NCBI RefSeq assembly: GCF_026151205.1 | Contig: NC_087074.1 | Location: forward strand, 15,792,962 to 15,856,961 | Length of the DNA stretch: 64,000 bases | Direction: 5' to 3' | DNA from: Bolinopsis microptera | Lineage: Eukaryota > Ctenophora > Tentaculata > Lobata > Bolinopsidae | Shown here: positions 12,561-23,360 of the stretch, piece after piece | Layout of the letters: every line of letters begins with the position of its first letter | Numbering within the stretch: the stretch's first letter is position 1 | Made by a program: the position numbers and the translations under genes | Notes under the pieces: model-generated | What the model was told of the DNA's origin: nothing | Databases searched by the model: none | What the model saw: only the letters and a program-made list of their open reading frames with translations

Positions 12561-13514
12561 ATATGTTTCCATGTATAATCAGCAGTCAATGACTAGACAG
12601 GGTTATTGAAAATTACAAAGAATAAAATGGCGTCTGGACTTGGGACCAGCTCATAGTACATTTCATTAATGCCCTCTGAAAACCATTCTGCTAGCTAAAA
12701 AATGATATTTACTGAAAATTAAAATTAAGATTAACAAGAATTTCGCCGCGGTTACACCACGCACGATTAATTTTCCCTGCTTAATATTTGCAACGAAAAG
12801 TTAATTTTATCGATTAATAAAAATTAGATATTGGATTATTTTGTTGTTAAAAAGTTGCAATATTTTCATCGTAATTTGTCATTGTGCGCGTGCAGGATTG
12901 CATGTACTCGAATATTTAGTACGCCGCGCACAAATTTTGGGCTAATTTAATTTGAACGGCATCGTTTGACAATTGAAATTCGCGTTGGATACTGCAATTA
13001 ACTAACACATGCCGAGCGTCGCGCGCAGCATAACAGACGCTTCCTATACTCATAATTATAGGGGAGTGGTCTATATTGCGAAGGAGCAGACTTTTGTCGA
13101 CATCGCAGGACCGTCGGGCCACCTCATATATCCAAACCCGATTACTTATTCCCTACGATCTTTTTGCCTTCGGCAAGAGCAGGGAAAAAAATTGAAAACG
13201 AACTGAACTAACAAAAAGAATGACACGTCATGCTAAAATACATATTCCGAAGTAAGATTAATCCCAAATTTTCCCCAAATGTTAAAATACTTGTCGACAA
13301 AGATTTCAAACCGTTTGCGCAAGGCAGCAATATTGAGACTTTGTCGTGCAAGTTTACGAACTAACTTTTTACAATCCAAAATAAAACTGTTAAAAGAACT
13401 ATTAATACGAGCTAAACGAACTAACTGATTAATAAATATACCATAAGACTGGCCTTTGGGAATATTATATATGCGACTTTCCGCAAAACCGTAAAAGATA
13501 TACAACTGAAACTT
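12561..13514. other. No gene recognised
   Basis: AT-rich sequence, with short ORFs of no recognisable content, between repeats of the 8.9-kb element. Confidence 0.4.
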
Positions 13515-14712
13515 GGTAATCTGCCGATGCACATCTGGGGCACACCTCGGGCACACCTGGGGCACATACTCGGGCACACCTGGGGCACACCTCGGGCACA
13601 CCTGGGGCACAAAGCATACCTCGGGCTCCTACAGCACCTGTGGTTCTTCCTCCTCCTCTTCCTCGACCTGTCGTTCCGGTAACCTCAGCACATGTTCCAG
13701 TTCCCGCTCCGGCTCCGGCTACTGTTCCAGCTCTGGCTACTGTTCCTGCTGCTGTTCCGGCTGCCGCTCCTGTTCCGGCTCCCGCTACAGCTCCCACCGG
13801 TCCTGTTCCGGCCCCTTATCCTGGTTCGAGCCGCACCTTCACTATCGACGGAGAAGTTTCAAAGTACGACAGGATCCTGGCACGTGTCCGGAATGGTGCT
13901 ACGAAGAAGGAGGCACTCGCTGCAGAGGGGATATCTGAGTCCTTTTTCGGCAGGAAGCGCTGCATAGCAGAGGCAGCGAGGATTGACCTAAATTCTCTCC
14001 GATATGGACTCCTCCAGCTGATAAATCCCACGCTAAAAAACCTTCTACCAGTGGCCAGGGATATCTGCAACCGGAACCTTTCTGTGCTTCGCACACTCCA
14101 CGCTTCAGGAGAAGCACTCCCTCCCAAGAGGATATACTGATTTATTTTGTAATTACAGTAATACTTATAGTTTTTAATGGTTATGAGATGTTCCGATTGA
14201 TACTTTAATAATATAATATTACTTACCTATTAAATTTATTAGATACATTATGAACAGATCAATCGTATTTTTCAATTGCTCGTTAATAAATACATTTTTT
14301 AAATAATAAAATTGAGTCCCTGAAAATTATATTGCTCATACATATAGTTTAATACTGTCACCAATATAAGTAATATAAATAATGATATCTATCATCATAG
14401 TATTAAATAATAATTCATATTGCCCGAATGACCGTGCCCCAGGTGGTTTTGCCCGAGATGTGCCCGAGGTGTGCCCGAGATGTGCCCGAGATGTGCCCCG
14501 GGTGTGCCCAGGTTCTTTTCCCAAGGTTTCCCAATTACCATGCCCGAATTTTGCCCGAGATGTGCCCGAGATGTGCCCGAGGTGTGCCCCAGGTGGTTCT
14601 GCCCGAGGTGTGCTTTGTGCCCCAGGTGTGCCCGAGGTGTGCCCCAGGTGTGCCCGAGTTTGTGCCCCAGGTGTGCCCGAGGTGTGCCCCAGATGTGCAT
14701 CGGCAGATTACC
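13515..14712. mobile_element. 1.2-kb element with repeat-built inverted termini
   Basis: Outer inverted repeats GGTAATCTGCCGATGCACAT lie at 13515 and, inverted, end at 14712. Inside each end are alternating CACACCTCGGG / CACACCTGGGG units, about 95 bp on the left and about 280 bp on the right, with more degenerate units at 14430-14600. Between them is a GC-richer ORF (13640-14140). Sub-terminal repeat arrays are typical binding sites for a transposase. All high-scoring ORFs inside the arrays are artefacts. Confidence 0.7.
13640..14140 (+). CDS. Pro/Ala-rich protein with helix-turn-helix-like C-terminal part (partial)
   Basis: Open frame of 166 codons without an ATG at its start, so probably a downstream exon or a 5'-truncated gene. 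Residues 1-66 are a Pro/Ala/Val linker built from degenerate GTTCCGGCT-type repeats. Residues about 70-166 are a compact charged domain with YDRILARVRNGATKKEALAAEG followed by SESFFGRKRCIAEA, which has the helix-turn-helix look of a DNA-binding domain. It lies centred in the 1.2-kb TIR element whose end repeats could be its targets (inference). Base composition is much richer in GC than the surroundings. No family recognised. Confidence 0.45.
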   Translation: MVLPPPLPRPVVPVTSAHVPVPAPAPATVPALATVPAAVPAAAPVPAPATAPTGPVPAPYPGSSRTFTIDGEVSKYDRILARVRNGATKKEALAAEGISESFFGRKRCIAEAARIDLNSLRYGLLQLINPTLKNLLPVARDICNRNLSVLRTLHASGEALPPKRIY

Positions 14713-15503
14713 GAGTTACCGCTACTTATTCTATTATGTGAAATCTGAATTTAATATTATTTATGAGGGTAACATTTCTGTTGATTCCACGTTTGATTAC
14801 GATGTTGTCATATTGAAACGTTGAATGATTCCTTTCCTCCTTATTTTATTTTTCATAAATATCTTATCAGGAGTAAAGAAAAAACAGTCCTGGCTGACCA
14901 AGAACCCTAACAGGGCCGGAACACACAAGCAGTGGTAGCAGGAAATACAACAAGCAGTGGCGTAACAACAAAAAGAACTAGATAGAGGGACTATAAAAAC
15001 AGGTTACCACTTCTTGCAAAGAAGAAGAATAAAAAACATTCCCCCATCACACGTGCGTCGTGCAGGCAGATTAAAAATCTTACTGTTATCTATATTTTGA
15101 GACCTCATGTGGCGTGTTTTTCTGCTTTTTATACTTATAATACTAAAGATTCTGCAGTCTTAACTCTTATACTTTTCAAGTACAAATAATTTACTTCGGT
15201 AAAATTGTAATATGCCGACTCGCTATAAAGGTTTAAAACATGAGTGATTGTTGGTTGTAAAGTGCTAAATATTTTTCCTTCTTAAATGGCTATATAAAAA
15301 GACTTGTTATATTAGCTGGAGTTTAGCAGCTCTGAAACAACCTTATGATAGAGCACACAAATATAGAGCAGCTGTTATGAACAGTCAACTATAAATAGCC
15401 ATTTTAACAGCCGTGATCATGTCGTTACGATAATACATAATAGCCGTCTCAGCATTTTTAGCCGGTTAATTAGTTTACCGGCTATAAAAAATCTTACGCA
15501 GTG
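14713..15503. other. No feature recognised
   Basis: AT-rich non-coding DNA between the 1.2-kb TIR element and the 118-bp tandem array. Confidence 0.4.
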
Positions 15504-16452
15504 GGAGCTCTGAGGATTTATAATTCGCATCATTTAGTCGTTTCAGAACCTAGAAATAGTGCTCAGAGCTTGTTTTGTGGTTAAGTTTTGTAGCTGGAAA
15601 GTGTTTTTAATGTAGAGTGGGATCAGCTCTGAGGATTTATAATTCGCATCATTTAGTCGCTTGAGAACCTAGAAATAGTGGTCAGAGCTGGTTTTGTGGT
15701 TAAGTTTTGTAGCTGGAAAGTGTTTTTAATGTAGAGTGGGATCAGCTCTGAGGATTTATAATTCGCATCATTTAGTCGTTTCAGAACCTAGAAATAGTGC
15801 TCTGAGCTGGTTTTGTGGTTAAGTTTTGTAGCTGGAAAGTGTTTTAAATGTAGAGTGGGATCAGCTCTGAGGATTTATAATTCGCATCATTTAGTCGCTT
15901 GAGAACCTAGAAATAGTGGTCAGAGCTGGTTTTGTGGTTAAGTTTTGTAGCTGGAAAGTGTTTTTAATGTAGAGTGGGATCAGCTCTGAGGATTTATAAT
16001 TCGCATCATTTAGTCGTTTCAGAACCTAGAAATAGTGCTCTGAGCTGGTTTTGTGGTTAAGTTTTGTAGCTGAAAAGTGTTTTTAATGTAGAGTGGGATC
16101 AGCTCTGAGGATTTATAATTCGCATCATTTAGTCGTTTGAGAATCTAGAAATAGTGCTCTGAGCTGGTTTTGTGGTTAAGTTTTGTAGCTGGAAAGTGTT
16201 TTTAATGTTGAGTGGGATCAGCTCTGAGGATTTATAATTCGCATCATTTAGTCGTTTGAGAACCTAGAAATAGTGCTCAGAGCTGGTTTTGTCGTTAAGT
16301 TTTGTAGCTGGAAAGTGTTTTTAATGTAGAGTGGGATCAGCTCTGAGGATTTATAATTCGCATCATTTAGTCGTTTGAGAACCTAGAAATAGTGGTCAGA
16401 GCTGGTTTTGTGGTTAAGTTTTGTAGTTGGAATTCTTGGAAAGTGTTTTTAA
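15504..16452. repeat. 118-119 bp tandem repeat, 8 copies
   Basis: Head-to-tail units each containing GATTTATAATTCGCATCATT, CCTAGAAATAGTG and GTTAAGTTTTGTAGCTGG at a constant 118-119 bp step. Copies differ by few substitutions (GTGCTC/GTGGTC, CGTTTC/CGCTTG alternate), suggesting a two-unit duplication step. Confidence 0.95.
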
Positions 16453-16831
16453 TGACGTGTTTTATAACTCGACCGGCATGCAGCTGCACAACAGTCTCCC
16501 TTATAAGAACACTTTCCACTGTTAATACAAATTAGCATTTACGATCGTTTTTCTACCAATCTGCCTTAATAAATTCGTTCATGAATTCATACACTGTAGA
16601 CTGTATAAGGGCCGTACATTTGATTAGCAATTTACTGGGCATGCGACTTAATTGTGCCATGATGTTGATAGTTGCCAAATTTCGGTAACAAATTAGGACT
16701 TAATTTGAGTTTACTGCACGCGCGATGAATAATTTGTGTTTATAGAGATCTGCGGCGCGTTATTAGGTTAACCAATGAAATCACGGCGTTTTCGTCACGT
16801 GACATTCGACTGTAGAGTGATTAATTATCAT

Positions 16832-16987
16832 CCAAATTTGGTCCCACACCATCCTCAGTTAACTGATTGATTGGTCACTGGCCAAAATTTCCATCAAATT
16901 AGTCACATTTCTGTTAGGAAAATGTCATATCTGAAAATGGGACAGAAATGGCAAATTATGAATTTTCGTTTCGTGAAGATTCCTGTA
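16832..16987. repeat. Right part of the interrupted tandem unit
   Basis: Continues from the CCAAATTTGGTC duplication through ATTGATTGGTCACTG to AAATGGCAAATTATGAATTTTC and TTCCTGTA, matching 19693-19816. It is cut off again at 16988 by the 2.5-kb element. Confidence 0.8.
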
Positions 16988-19471
16988 GGGGGGGGGTCAA
17001 CCTCATTTTACCTCATTTTACCTCATCCCAATTTTGCCTTTTTTGGCTGGCCTCATGAGGTAAAATGAGGTAAATCTCGGCAAAAATTTTAACAGGTAAA
17101 ATTCTCTAAATCGTCAATTTAGTCACGAAGGAGTATGGAAGGAGTTCTAAATGTGTGCTCCTCTAATATAAACAGTAAGAAATGGTTAACTTTAGTCGAG
17201 GTCTCAGGTCTCTACAATGTCGGGAAGTTCCTGCAGGAATTTGCGCATTGCGCATGAAGCGCAAGATTCACAGCGCCAAAAGCGAAGGTCGTAGAGACAT
17301 GAGACCTTGACTAAAGTTAACCATTTCATACCATTGCTATAAGAGTATTCCACTTTCAGAGTCCTGAACACACTCCCATATCTCTTAATCGTCAATTATA
17401 TGAATTATCATTTTAGTTTAACACTGTTAGTTTTAAAAAAGAAAATAATACTTCACACCAAACTAACACACAATATGAGAATATAAAAAGGAAGGTTTTC
17501 TTGGAGACCTGGATCGAGCATCAAAATAGTGTACATTGCTACTGTCATTGTCAAGACTCAAGAATAAGAGGGTCTAGTTGTGGGATTATGCTGGATAACA
17601 GATGTTACCATGATAAGTGGTAACATCCTACAAAAGAATGTTAGCTTACTAAGGAATTTTCCTCTTACCGAATCATACAAGAAGTTAACTAAGTTCCTCC
17701 TAGTCCTAAGCATTATCTTGTTTCAGAGGGAATGAGTGATTTAAAAAGATCAGGCCGAAGAGTAAGTTGTGAAGAAGGCAATTGTACTCTGTAATTCCTA
17801 AGCTAATTTTTTTCGATATTTTTAGCTATTTACTGATCTTGTCTTGACGTATCAGCAAGAGATCACTGGACCTCGTTAGTTGTTAGTCATGTTATGCTGA
17901 TCCAGTTAGTGACGAGCTATGAAGTAATCATTCGACCTCATTTAATACTGATCCTATCAATGACGAGCTATGAAGTAATCAGTGGATCTCGTCAATGCTC
18001 ATTCTGTCCGGACTGTCACTGACGAGTTATGAAGAAATAAATGAAGACCTCATTAATTCCCTTGTTCCAAGAAGATATTCCTCTGGTAACAACCCCTTCT
18101 GGCCTGCTTCTGAACATAATATGAAGATTCGAAAACCTAGTCTACCTTAATTGGAACTTGCTGACTGCATTGGAAAATAGAGAACAATCGAGAAATGATA
18201 ATCAGTGCCAGGATATAATCAAAGTTGAATTTGGAATTCAAGGAAAACCTTCCTTTTTTATATTATCATATTGTGCGTTAGTTTGGTGTGAAGTATTATG
18301 TTTAAAAAAAAAATTAACAGTGTTAAACTAAATTGATATCAGTTAAAGATGATATATTTTAACAGGTAAAATTCATATAATTGACGATTAAGAGCTGTAG
18401 GAGTGTGTTCAGGACTCTGAAAGTGGCATACTCTCATAGCAATGGTATGAAATGGTTAACTTTAATCAAGGTCTCATGTCTCTACGACCTTCGCTTTTGG
18501 CGCTGTGAATCTTGCGCTTCAGCGCAATGCGCAAATTCCTGCAGGAACTTCCCGACATTGTAGAGACCTGAAACCTCGACTAAAGTTAACCATTTCCTAC
18601 TGTTTATATTAGAGGAGCACACATTTAGAACTCCTTCCATACTCCTTCGTGACTAAATTGACGATTTAGAGAATTTTACCTGTTAAAAATTGGTGAAAAA
18701 TATGGGCGTGGCCCAAGTCAGTATTATACGAAACCGTAGAGACACAAAAATTTTGTTGGTTGTTCCCGACCCTATAGAGCAACTAATTAGAGGTGATATC
18801 TAATTATTTAAACGAAAGGTGGTTTTCTGAACCGCCCTTTATTCTACAGCGAATCATGAACATTGAACATGTACATAAGAACTTAGAATTGTATGAAGTA
18901 TGAGTTTATATGAGTAATTTATTATAAAATTACCTTTCACTATGCAATTTCGACTAAATTCATGTAGATATCCAATCCAATTCCATGCACAACTGTTGTT
19001 TACATTTGGTCTAGTTAGACACAATTTGTTTCAGAGTGACTCGATAATCGCAAAATCAAATTAAGATATTATTTAAATGACACTAAAGTTATTGCTAATT
19101 CCTTTACAAAACTTAGCAAGTGCTATTTACAATATCCTAATGGATCATGGAGATTGAAATACTCAATTTTCTTTTCATAAATAATAATTATAATGCGAAG
19201 TTTTATTTACCCCAAGTTTGGAGAGTAAGTAGTTTAAACTGGGAATGCCCCTTCCCAGGGACCACATCACCCCTAATAAACCATTAAATATCATGGGAGA
19301 CCATGCACAGCCTCGAATTATAGTATAATGACTTCGAATAAACCTTTTTTGTCTCTAAAAAAAGGCTTAGAAAACTAGATTTATTTACCTCATTTTACCT
19401 CATTTTACCTCATCCCAATTTTGCCTTTTTTGGCTGGCCTCATGAGGTAAAATGAGGTTGACCCCCCCCCC
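16988..19471. mobile_element. 2.5-kb TIR element with 8-bp target duplication
   Basis: The ends are a G9 run then TCAACCTCATTTTACCTCA and its inverse followed by C10. It is flanked by TTCCTGTA at 16980-16987 and 19472-19479, a clean 8-bp duplication (hAT-like size). It contains no transposase and hosts a second foldback element at 17091-18684. Confidence 0.85.
17091..18684. mobile_element. 1.6-kb foldback element with ~400-bp arms
   Basis: The left arm 17091-17495 and right arm 18248-18684 are long inverted copies (both include AACAGGTAAAATTC, GCGCATTGCGCA and TTAGTTTGGTGTGAAGTATTA). The unique core 17496-18247 includes a segment (about 17835-18235) homologous to the core of the larger foldback element at 55969-59484. 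The small ORFs 17204-17395 (-) and 18381-18563 (+) are the two arms read in mirror orientation. Confidence 0.85.
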
Positions 19472-19479
19472 TTCCTGTA

Positions 19480-20100
19480 TAATACTTCCTCCGACCGGAA
19501 TCAAACTCCCAGCACCTCAATAGTGTCACATGCCATCTATAGTTATCTGACTAATTTGTTACTGGAGAGAAATTCAATCAGAAGTGTGAAATTTCGACCT
19601 TTGGAATTTCATCTTCGAAAACCGAAAATGAGACAGATTGGGGCAATTAAATCAATATGGTTTTTTCAAATTCATTCCAGACTTTGACCTTAGAGTACCC
19701 AAATTTGGTCCCATACCATCCTCAGTTAACGGATTGATTGGTCACTGACCAAAATTTCCATCAAATTGGGACAGAAATGGCAAATTATGAATTTTCGTTT
19801 CGTGAAGATTCCTGTAATATGCTTCCTCCGACCGGAATCAAACTCCCAGCACCTCAATAGTGTCACATGCCATCTATATCATGTATATAATAGTTAACTG
19901 ACTAATTTGTTGCTGGAGAGAAATTCAGTCAGAAGTGTGAAATTTCGACCTTGGAAATTTCATCTTCGAAAACGGGGCAGATTGGGGCAATTAAATCAAT
20001 ATGGTTTTTTCCAATTCATTCTAGTACCAATTCGGTTCCACACCATACCCTATCATCTTGACAAAATTTCCATCAAATTAGTCCAAATTGGCCCCAAAAC
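19480..20100. repeat. Two further copies of the ~337-bp tandem unit
   Basis: Units start after TTCCTGTA (19472 and 19809, 337 bp apart). The first is complete and shows the undisturbed site CCCAAATTTGGTCCCA. The second decays after about 20050. Confidence 0.8.
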
Positions 20101-20508
20101 ATCTATGGTTAACTTATTTTTTGTCACTGGGTATTGTAGATCCAGAATAAGTTTGGATTTTGGAAGATTTGTGGACAGAATAGAGGAAAGTAATGCATTT
20201 TCTGAGTCATTGACTACGGGATTTCGAGGTCAGTTGAGTGGTAATATGAACAAATTGAAGGACTTGGATAACAGAGGAAAATAAAACATTCAATAGTTAC
20301 TATGTTAGAAACAACATTGTTCTATAAAAATGTCCATTTGGATAAGTTTCTTCTTGTTCCTTCGGCTGCACATGATAGACGTAAGCTACTCCAGGTATTA
20401 GAGCCGGTGGAGGTCTTGTGAAATTTGCCTGTTCAGTTCGACTCTGGAGATCTGAAGAAAATGCTTGGTTAGAGAATTCGGTAACTTGAGATCAGTGTTT
20501 ATGTTAAA

Positions 20509-20603
20509 AACAGTCAGAGTAACTATAATATTCTCATTATTATTGAACTTACACAAAAACTGTGCTTGAACAAATCAAACATGATAAATTGATCATCATT
20601 CTG
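20509..20603 (-). ncRNA. C/D snoRNA, 28S GAGUAACUAU segment
   Basis: Box C AATGATGATC (20593-20598), D 20514-20517, 63 nt from the exon ending 20451. The guide ATAGTTACTC (overlapping box D) pairs with 28S GAGUAACUAU. Last snoRNA of the host gene. Confidence 0.72.
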
Positions 20604-20775
20604 CGAGAATGTTAAGTTGGCCGAAATCACTTGATTAGACTTACTATTTTAGTAGTGGCAGCATTTGGCCGTTCTTCTTTTGCTTGACGTTATCTGGTGG
20701 CTGTTTAGTCCTCTGAAAAATATTTGTGTCAGAAGCATGGTTCAATGTAGGAATTATCTTCCCTTTTTCAAAGAG

Positions 20776-20850
20776 AAATTTCAGTTTAGGTGGTAGCCTG
20801 GTTTTATCTGCACTAACAATAAGATTCGTCATCTTGTTATCATCATATTA
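20776..20850 (-). ncRNA. C/D snoRNA, target unknown (copy 2)
   Basis: Box C TATGATGATAAC (20840-20845), D 20781-20784, 71 nt from the exon ending 20710. Differs from copy 1 mainly next to box D and in the flanks. Confidence 0.87.
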
Positions 20851-21038
20851 AGTATCGTTGAAGGTTAAAAGAGTTAAAATTTAGGATGCTTACCTGAGAT
20901 TGTTCTCTTTGTTGTTAATTTCAGTTTGTTGACTTTTAGAATGGTCCAATGTCAAATGAGAGTCCCTGAAACATTAACTAAGTTTAAATATCTGCAAGAA
21001 TCCCACATTAATTACGATATAATTAAGGGTGAGTTAAT

Positions 21039-21112
21039 AATATCAGTTAAGGTGGTAGCCTGGTTTTATCTGCACTAACAATAAGATTCGTCATCTTGTT
21101 ATCATCATTTAA
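21039..21112 (-). ncRNA. C/D snoRNA, target unknown (copy 1)
   Basis: Box C AATGATGATAAC (21102-21107), D 21043-21046, 78 nt from the exon ending 20965. Guide CAGGCTACCACCTTAA. Tandem duplicate of 20776-20850. Confidence 0.87.
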
Positions 21113-21270
21113 CTCTTAGATAATTTTATTAAGAACAGTTGAAATATTAAGACTTACCCTGTAAGACTGTAGTTGAAGATGTTCGCAGTATGATAGCCAA
21201 TATGATCACCTGCAAGGTTAACACAGTTAAATTTCAGTTTGACACAACTAATTATATTTAAAAGATACTG

Positions 21271-21346
21271 CTATATCAGAAGGAAGGCAGCACCAAGTAT
21301 CTGTCATGAATTTTCAGGTGACAAAAGGGTGCTTATCATCATTTGA
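21271..21346 (-). ncRNA. C/D snoRNA, SNORD83-like (18S A468)
   Basis: Box C AATGATGATAA (21336-21341), D' 21314-21317, D 21276-21279, 67 nt from the exon ending 21209. The guide GCTGCCTTCCTT before D is the SNORD83 guide. It pairs with 18S AAGGAAGGCAGC and the fifth base is A468. Confidence 0.9.
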
Positions 21347-21539
21347 AGTCTTTACCTTAGTTAAGAAAAGTACAAGTTGTGGTTAACAATTTCAGGTTCG
21401 GATCCTCATCAGCTTACGATTTAGCTTGATGCAAGCAGTGATTAGTAAAGAGGAGGGTGGAGTGAAAAGGTTGCAACGTTCCTGGAAAACATCAAATTTA
21501 ATGTGGGACAAATTGTGTTTGTTAATAAAACTTAAGGGG

Positions 21540-21607
21540 AAGTGTCAGAGAATTGTAGTTTTCTATAAACACGTGTGATTCATAAGAAATTTGCTTCATC
21601 AGATTTG
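21540..21607 (-). ncRNA. C/D snoRNA, target unknown
   Basis: Box C CTGATGAAG (21596-21601), D 21545-21548, 64 nt from the exon ending 21481. Guide GAAAACTACAATTCT. Confidence 0.78.
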
Positions 21608-21773
21608 TTCATAGGAAATTGACAAGACAAAAATGTTTAAGAAAACCAACCTTGAAAATAAGGAGTAGAATGTTGAGGTCTTGGGACAATTGCAAGATAT
21701 TTGTGAGTTCTGAAATAATTGATTGTTACAATCGTATGAAATGTGTTCGGAGGCCGATGAACAATTTGGTAGC

Positions 21774-21847
21774 ATGATTCAGATTTAAAAAGCTCTTTGA
21801 AGTTTCATAGACTTGTCTCAATTGGTGTGTAAGTGTCATCATTATTG
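21774..21847 (-). ncRNA. C/D snoRNA, target unknown
   Basis: Box C AATGATGACAC (21836-21841), D 21779-21782, 70 nt from the exon ending 21709. Guide AGCTTTTTAAAT; no rRNA match recalled with confidence. Confidence 0.8.
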
Positions 21848-22001
21848 AGGAGAAACTAAAATTGAGCAAAACTTTGTAAGAACTGACCTATTTCAGAAAA
21901 TATGTCACAGAAACGGCAGTGTTACATTTCCACAATGCCTGAAGATGAAAGAATTTGTTAGTATTGAAAAAGGTACTTCATGATAACATATTTTATGAAA
22001 A

Positions 22002-22074
22002 GTAAAATCAGAACCTTGGGAAAGTTTGTCTTCATTCAACAGTACAAGAGAGCTGGGTGTGTCATCATTTTACT
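22002..22074 (-). ncRNA. C/D snoRNA, target unknown
   Basis: Box C 22062-22067, D 22008-22011, perfect terminal stem AGTAAAAT/ATTTTACT, 70 nt from the exon ending 21938. Guide AACTTTCCCAAGGTT. Duplicated at 25892-25964. Confidence 0.88.
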
Positions 22075-22248
22075 TTGGTAACTATGGTAACTAGATTCAC
22101 AACGTTGTCAATTGAGACATTAAATTACCTGTGATATCTTTTGAGCGAAGTTGTGTATCTAAGCATTTGCTAGTCTCTGCTATCTGAAAATGAATAGTAA
22201 GTTAGGAAAATGATGAGAAAGTTTACTCGAGAGTTCGTTATATCTGAC

Positions 22249-22329
22249 GATACATATCAGTCTTAGATGTTCTGGAAAGAATGTCCACATCATTGTTCAG
22301 AGTGGTGCATGGGGTCTCATCATTGTATC
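22249..22329 (-). ncRNA. C/D snoRNA, U32-like (18S G1328)
   Basis: Box C 22317-22322, D' 22297-22300, D 22257-22260, terminal stem GATACA/TGTATC, 74 nt from the exon ending 22183. The D' guide ACCCCATGCACCACT equals the U32 guide but for one base (18S GGUGGUGCAUGG). The D guide CAGAACATCTAAG pairs with the 18S CUUAGAUGUUCUG segment. Confidence 0.88.
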
Positions 22330-22507
22330 ATTTAGAATAAGAAATCAGTTGCTTTATCACTAGTTTTCTTACCTGGTAAGAATGTTGCAGTTGATGTTGT
22401 CCATTATTCAGTGAACTCATTCCTGACACTTGTCAAATCTGAAATAAAGACACGTGTTATTTTTAAGGTCTAAAGTGATCTAACAAGCCTATCAATTTTA
22501 TTGTTAG

Positions 22508-22735
22508 GTTTGTCATTTGCATGGTTTATCCCCGTGGTAACTGAGCACTAGGGTCTCCACGAGGCACAAGGAATATGCAATGGAACCACCGAACACGAGG
22601 TTAGTGGCTCTTGTTTTGCAACAGTACGGAGGACATGTCCACAGGAGAACGGGTCCAAACACCATCGGGCTGCCCGCACAGCGGTCAAACTGACGGGAAC
22701 ACCCAGTTGCGAGAATACGGTATTGTGCACGGAAT
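22508..22735 (-). ncRNA. SNORA73: U17/snR30-type H/ACA snoRNA
   Basis: In the 3' hairpin the two universally conserved 18S-pairing elements are present: m1 GCATATTCCTT (22568-22578) and m2 AAACCATGC (22521-22527 core). H box ACAAGA at 22609-22614. ACA at 22511-22513, three bases from the end and 70 nt from the exon ending 22438. The 5' domain is closed by TGCACAATACCG against CGTACTGTTGCA. Length ~228 nt fits U17. U17/snR30 does not modify rRNA; it is required for 18S maturation. The 60-codon ORF here is spurious. Confidence 0.93.
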
Positions 22736-22887
22736 ATGAACGATCTAAGAGAATAACTAAATTAAGAGAAATTACCTAGAAGAGTTTCGATGTCTTCATT
22801 CTTCCTGTTTCACCCAACTGGACCTGGTAAGATTTACATCGTTAGAAAATACGTTCAGAGAAGAGACATTAAGGTAGAGTTTAACTT

Positions 22888-22972
22888 GTGTTATCAGATT
22901 ATAAAAATAGTTTTATCAACATGATCCAGCTATCTAGACTAGGTCAGTCGGGGAAAATTTCCTCATTCAACT
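22888..22972 (-). ncRNA. C/D snoRNA with variant box C
   Basis: Box D 22894-22897 (71 nt from the exon ending 22823), box C ATGAGGA (22960-22966), an internal CTGA (D') preceded by TTTTCCCCGA. Lacks a canonical RUGAUGA; position and spacing support it. Confidence 0.55.
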
Positions 22973-23184
22973 TCAATAAAATTATCAGGGGCTTATTTCC
23001 CTAATCTTTTCTATTCTGGGCAGAACAAACTTACCACTATGAGATTGAAGTTAGGGGATTCACGTGATCGTCCTAGTAGATCTCTTCGTCGATTTTTAAT
23101 GAGCGAAGCTGGTCCTGAAATCAATAAAATTATTAGGGGTTTACTCTAGTGTTGAACAAATCAAATTAAACTCCTATGGGAACT

Positions 23185-23264
23185 AAATTATCAGACATCC
23201 AAGAAAGTAAAACTTCATCAGAATCAGTGGAAACTGCGATGTTGGGGTTTTTCATCATATTATG
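23185..23264 (-). ncRNA. SNORD14: U14 C/D snoRNA, copy 2
   Basis: Box C TATGATGAAA (23252-23257), D 23191-23194, 77 nt from the exon ending 23114. Both U14 rRNA-pairing domains are present and identical to the copy at 28332; only the flanks differ. Confidence 0.95.
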
Positions 23265-23360
23265 AGCTACAATTTCGAGAGTTTAGTTTCATACAAAGAA
23301 ATGAACGAACCTGGTTGAATAAGCTTCGGTTTCAATGTTGAATCTCTGCTAACACCAGTA

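Larger units (their letters stand above)
7974..16831. mobile_element. 8.9-kb TIR element, MULE-like target duplication
   Basis: The ends carry inverted TAAATCACTCTACAGTCGA (7982-8000; right copy about 16806-16825 with one difference). It is flanked by CCAAATTTGGTC at 7962-7973 and 16832-16843, a direct duplication of about 9-12 bp, and interrupts a repeat whose intact version exists at about 19.6 kb. A 9-12 bp duplication suits Mutator-like elements. No transposase ORF survives inside; the interior is filled with later insertions and repeats. A short relative with the same TIR sits at 46535-46818. Confidence 0.75.

Noticed and set aside
13233-14824. Cys/Pro-rich ORFs (repeated CPRCA)
   Set aside because: Translations of the CACACCTCGGG repeat arrays.
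17204-18563. Matching 60-63 codon ORFs at 17204 (-) and 18381 (+)
   Set aside because: Mirror copies in the arms of the inner foldback element.
19907-20284. 125-codon ORF
   Set aside because: Mostly within the ~337-bp repeat unit, with no recognisable domain.
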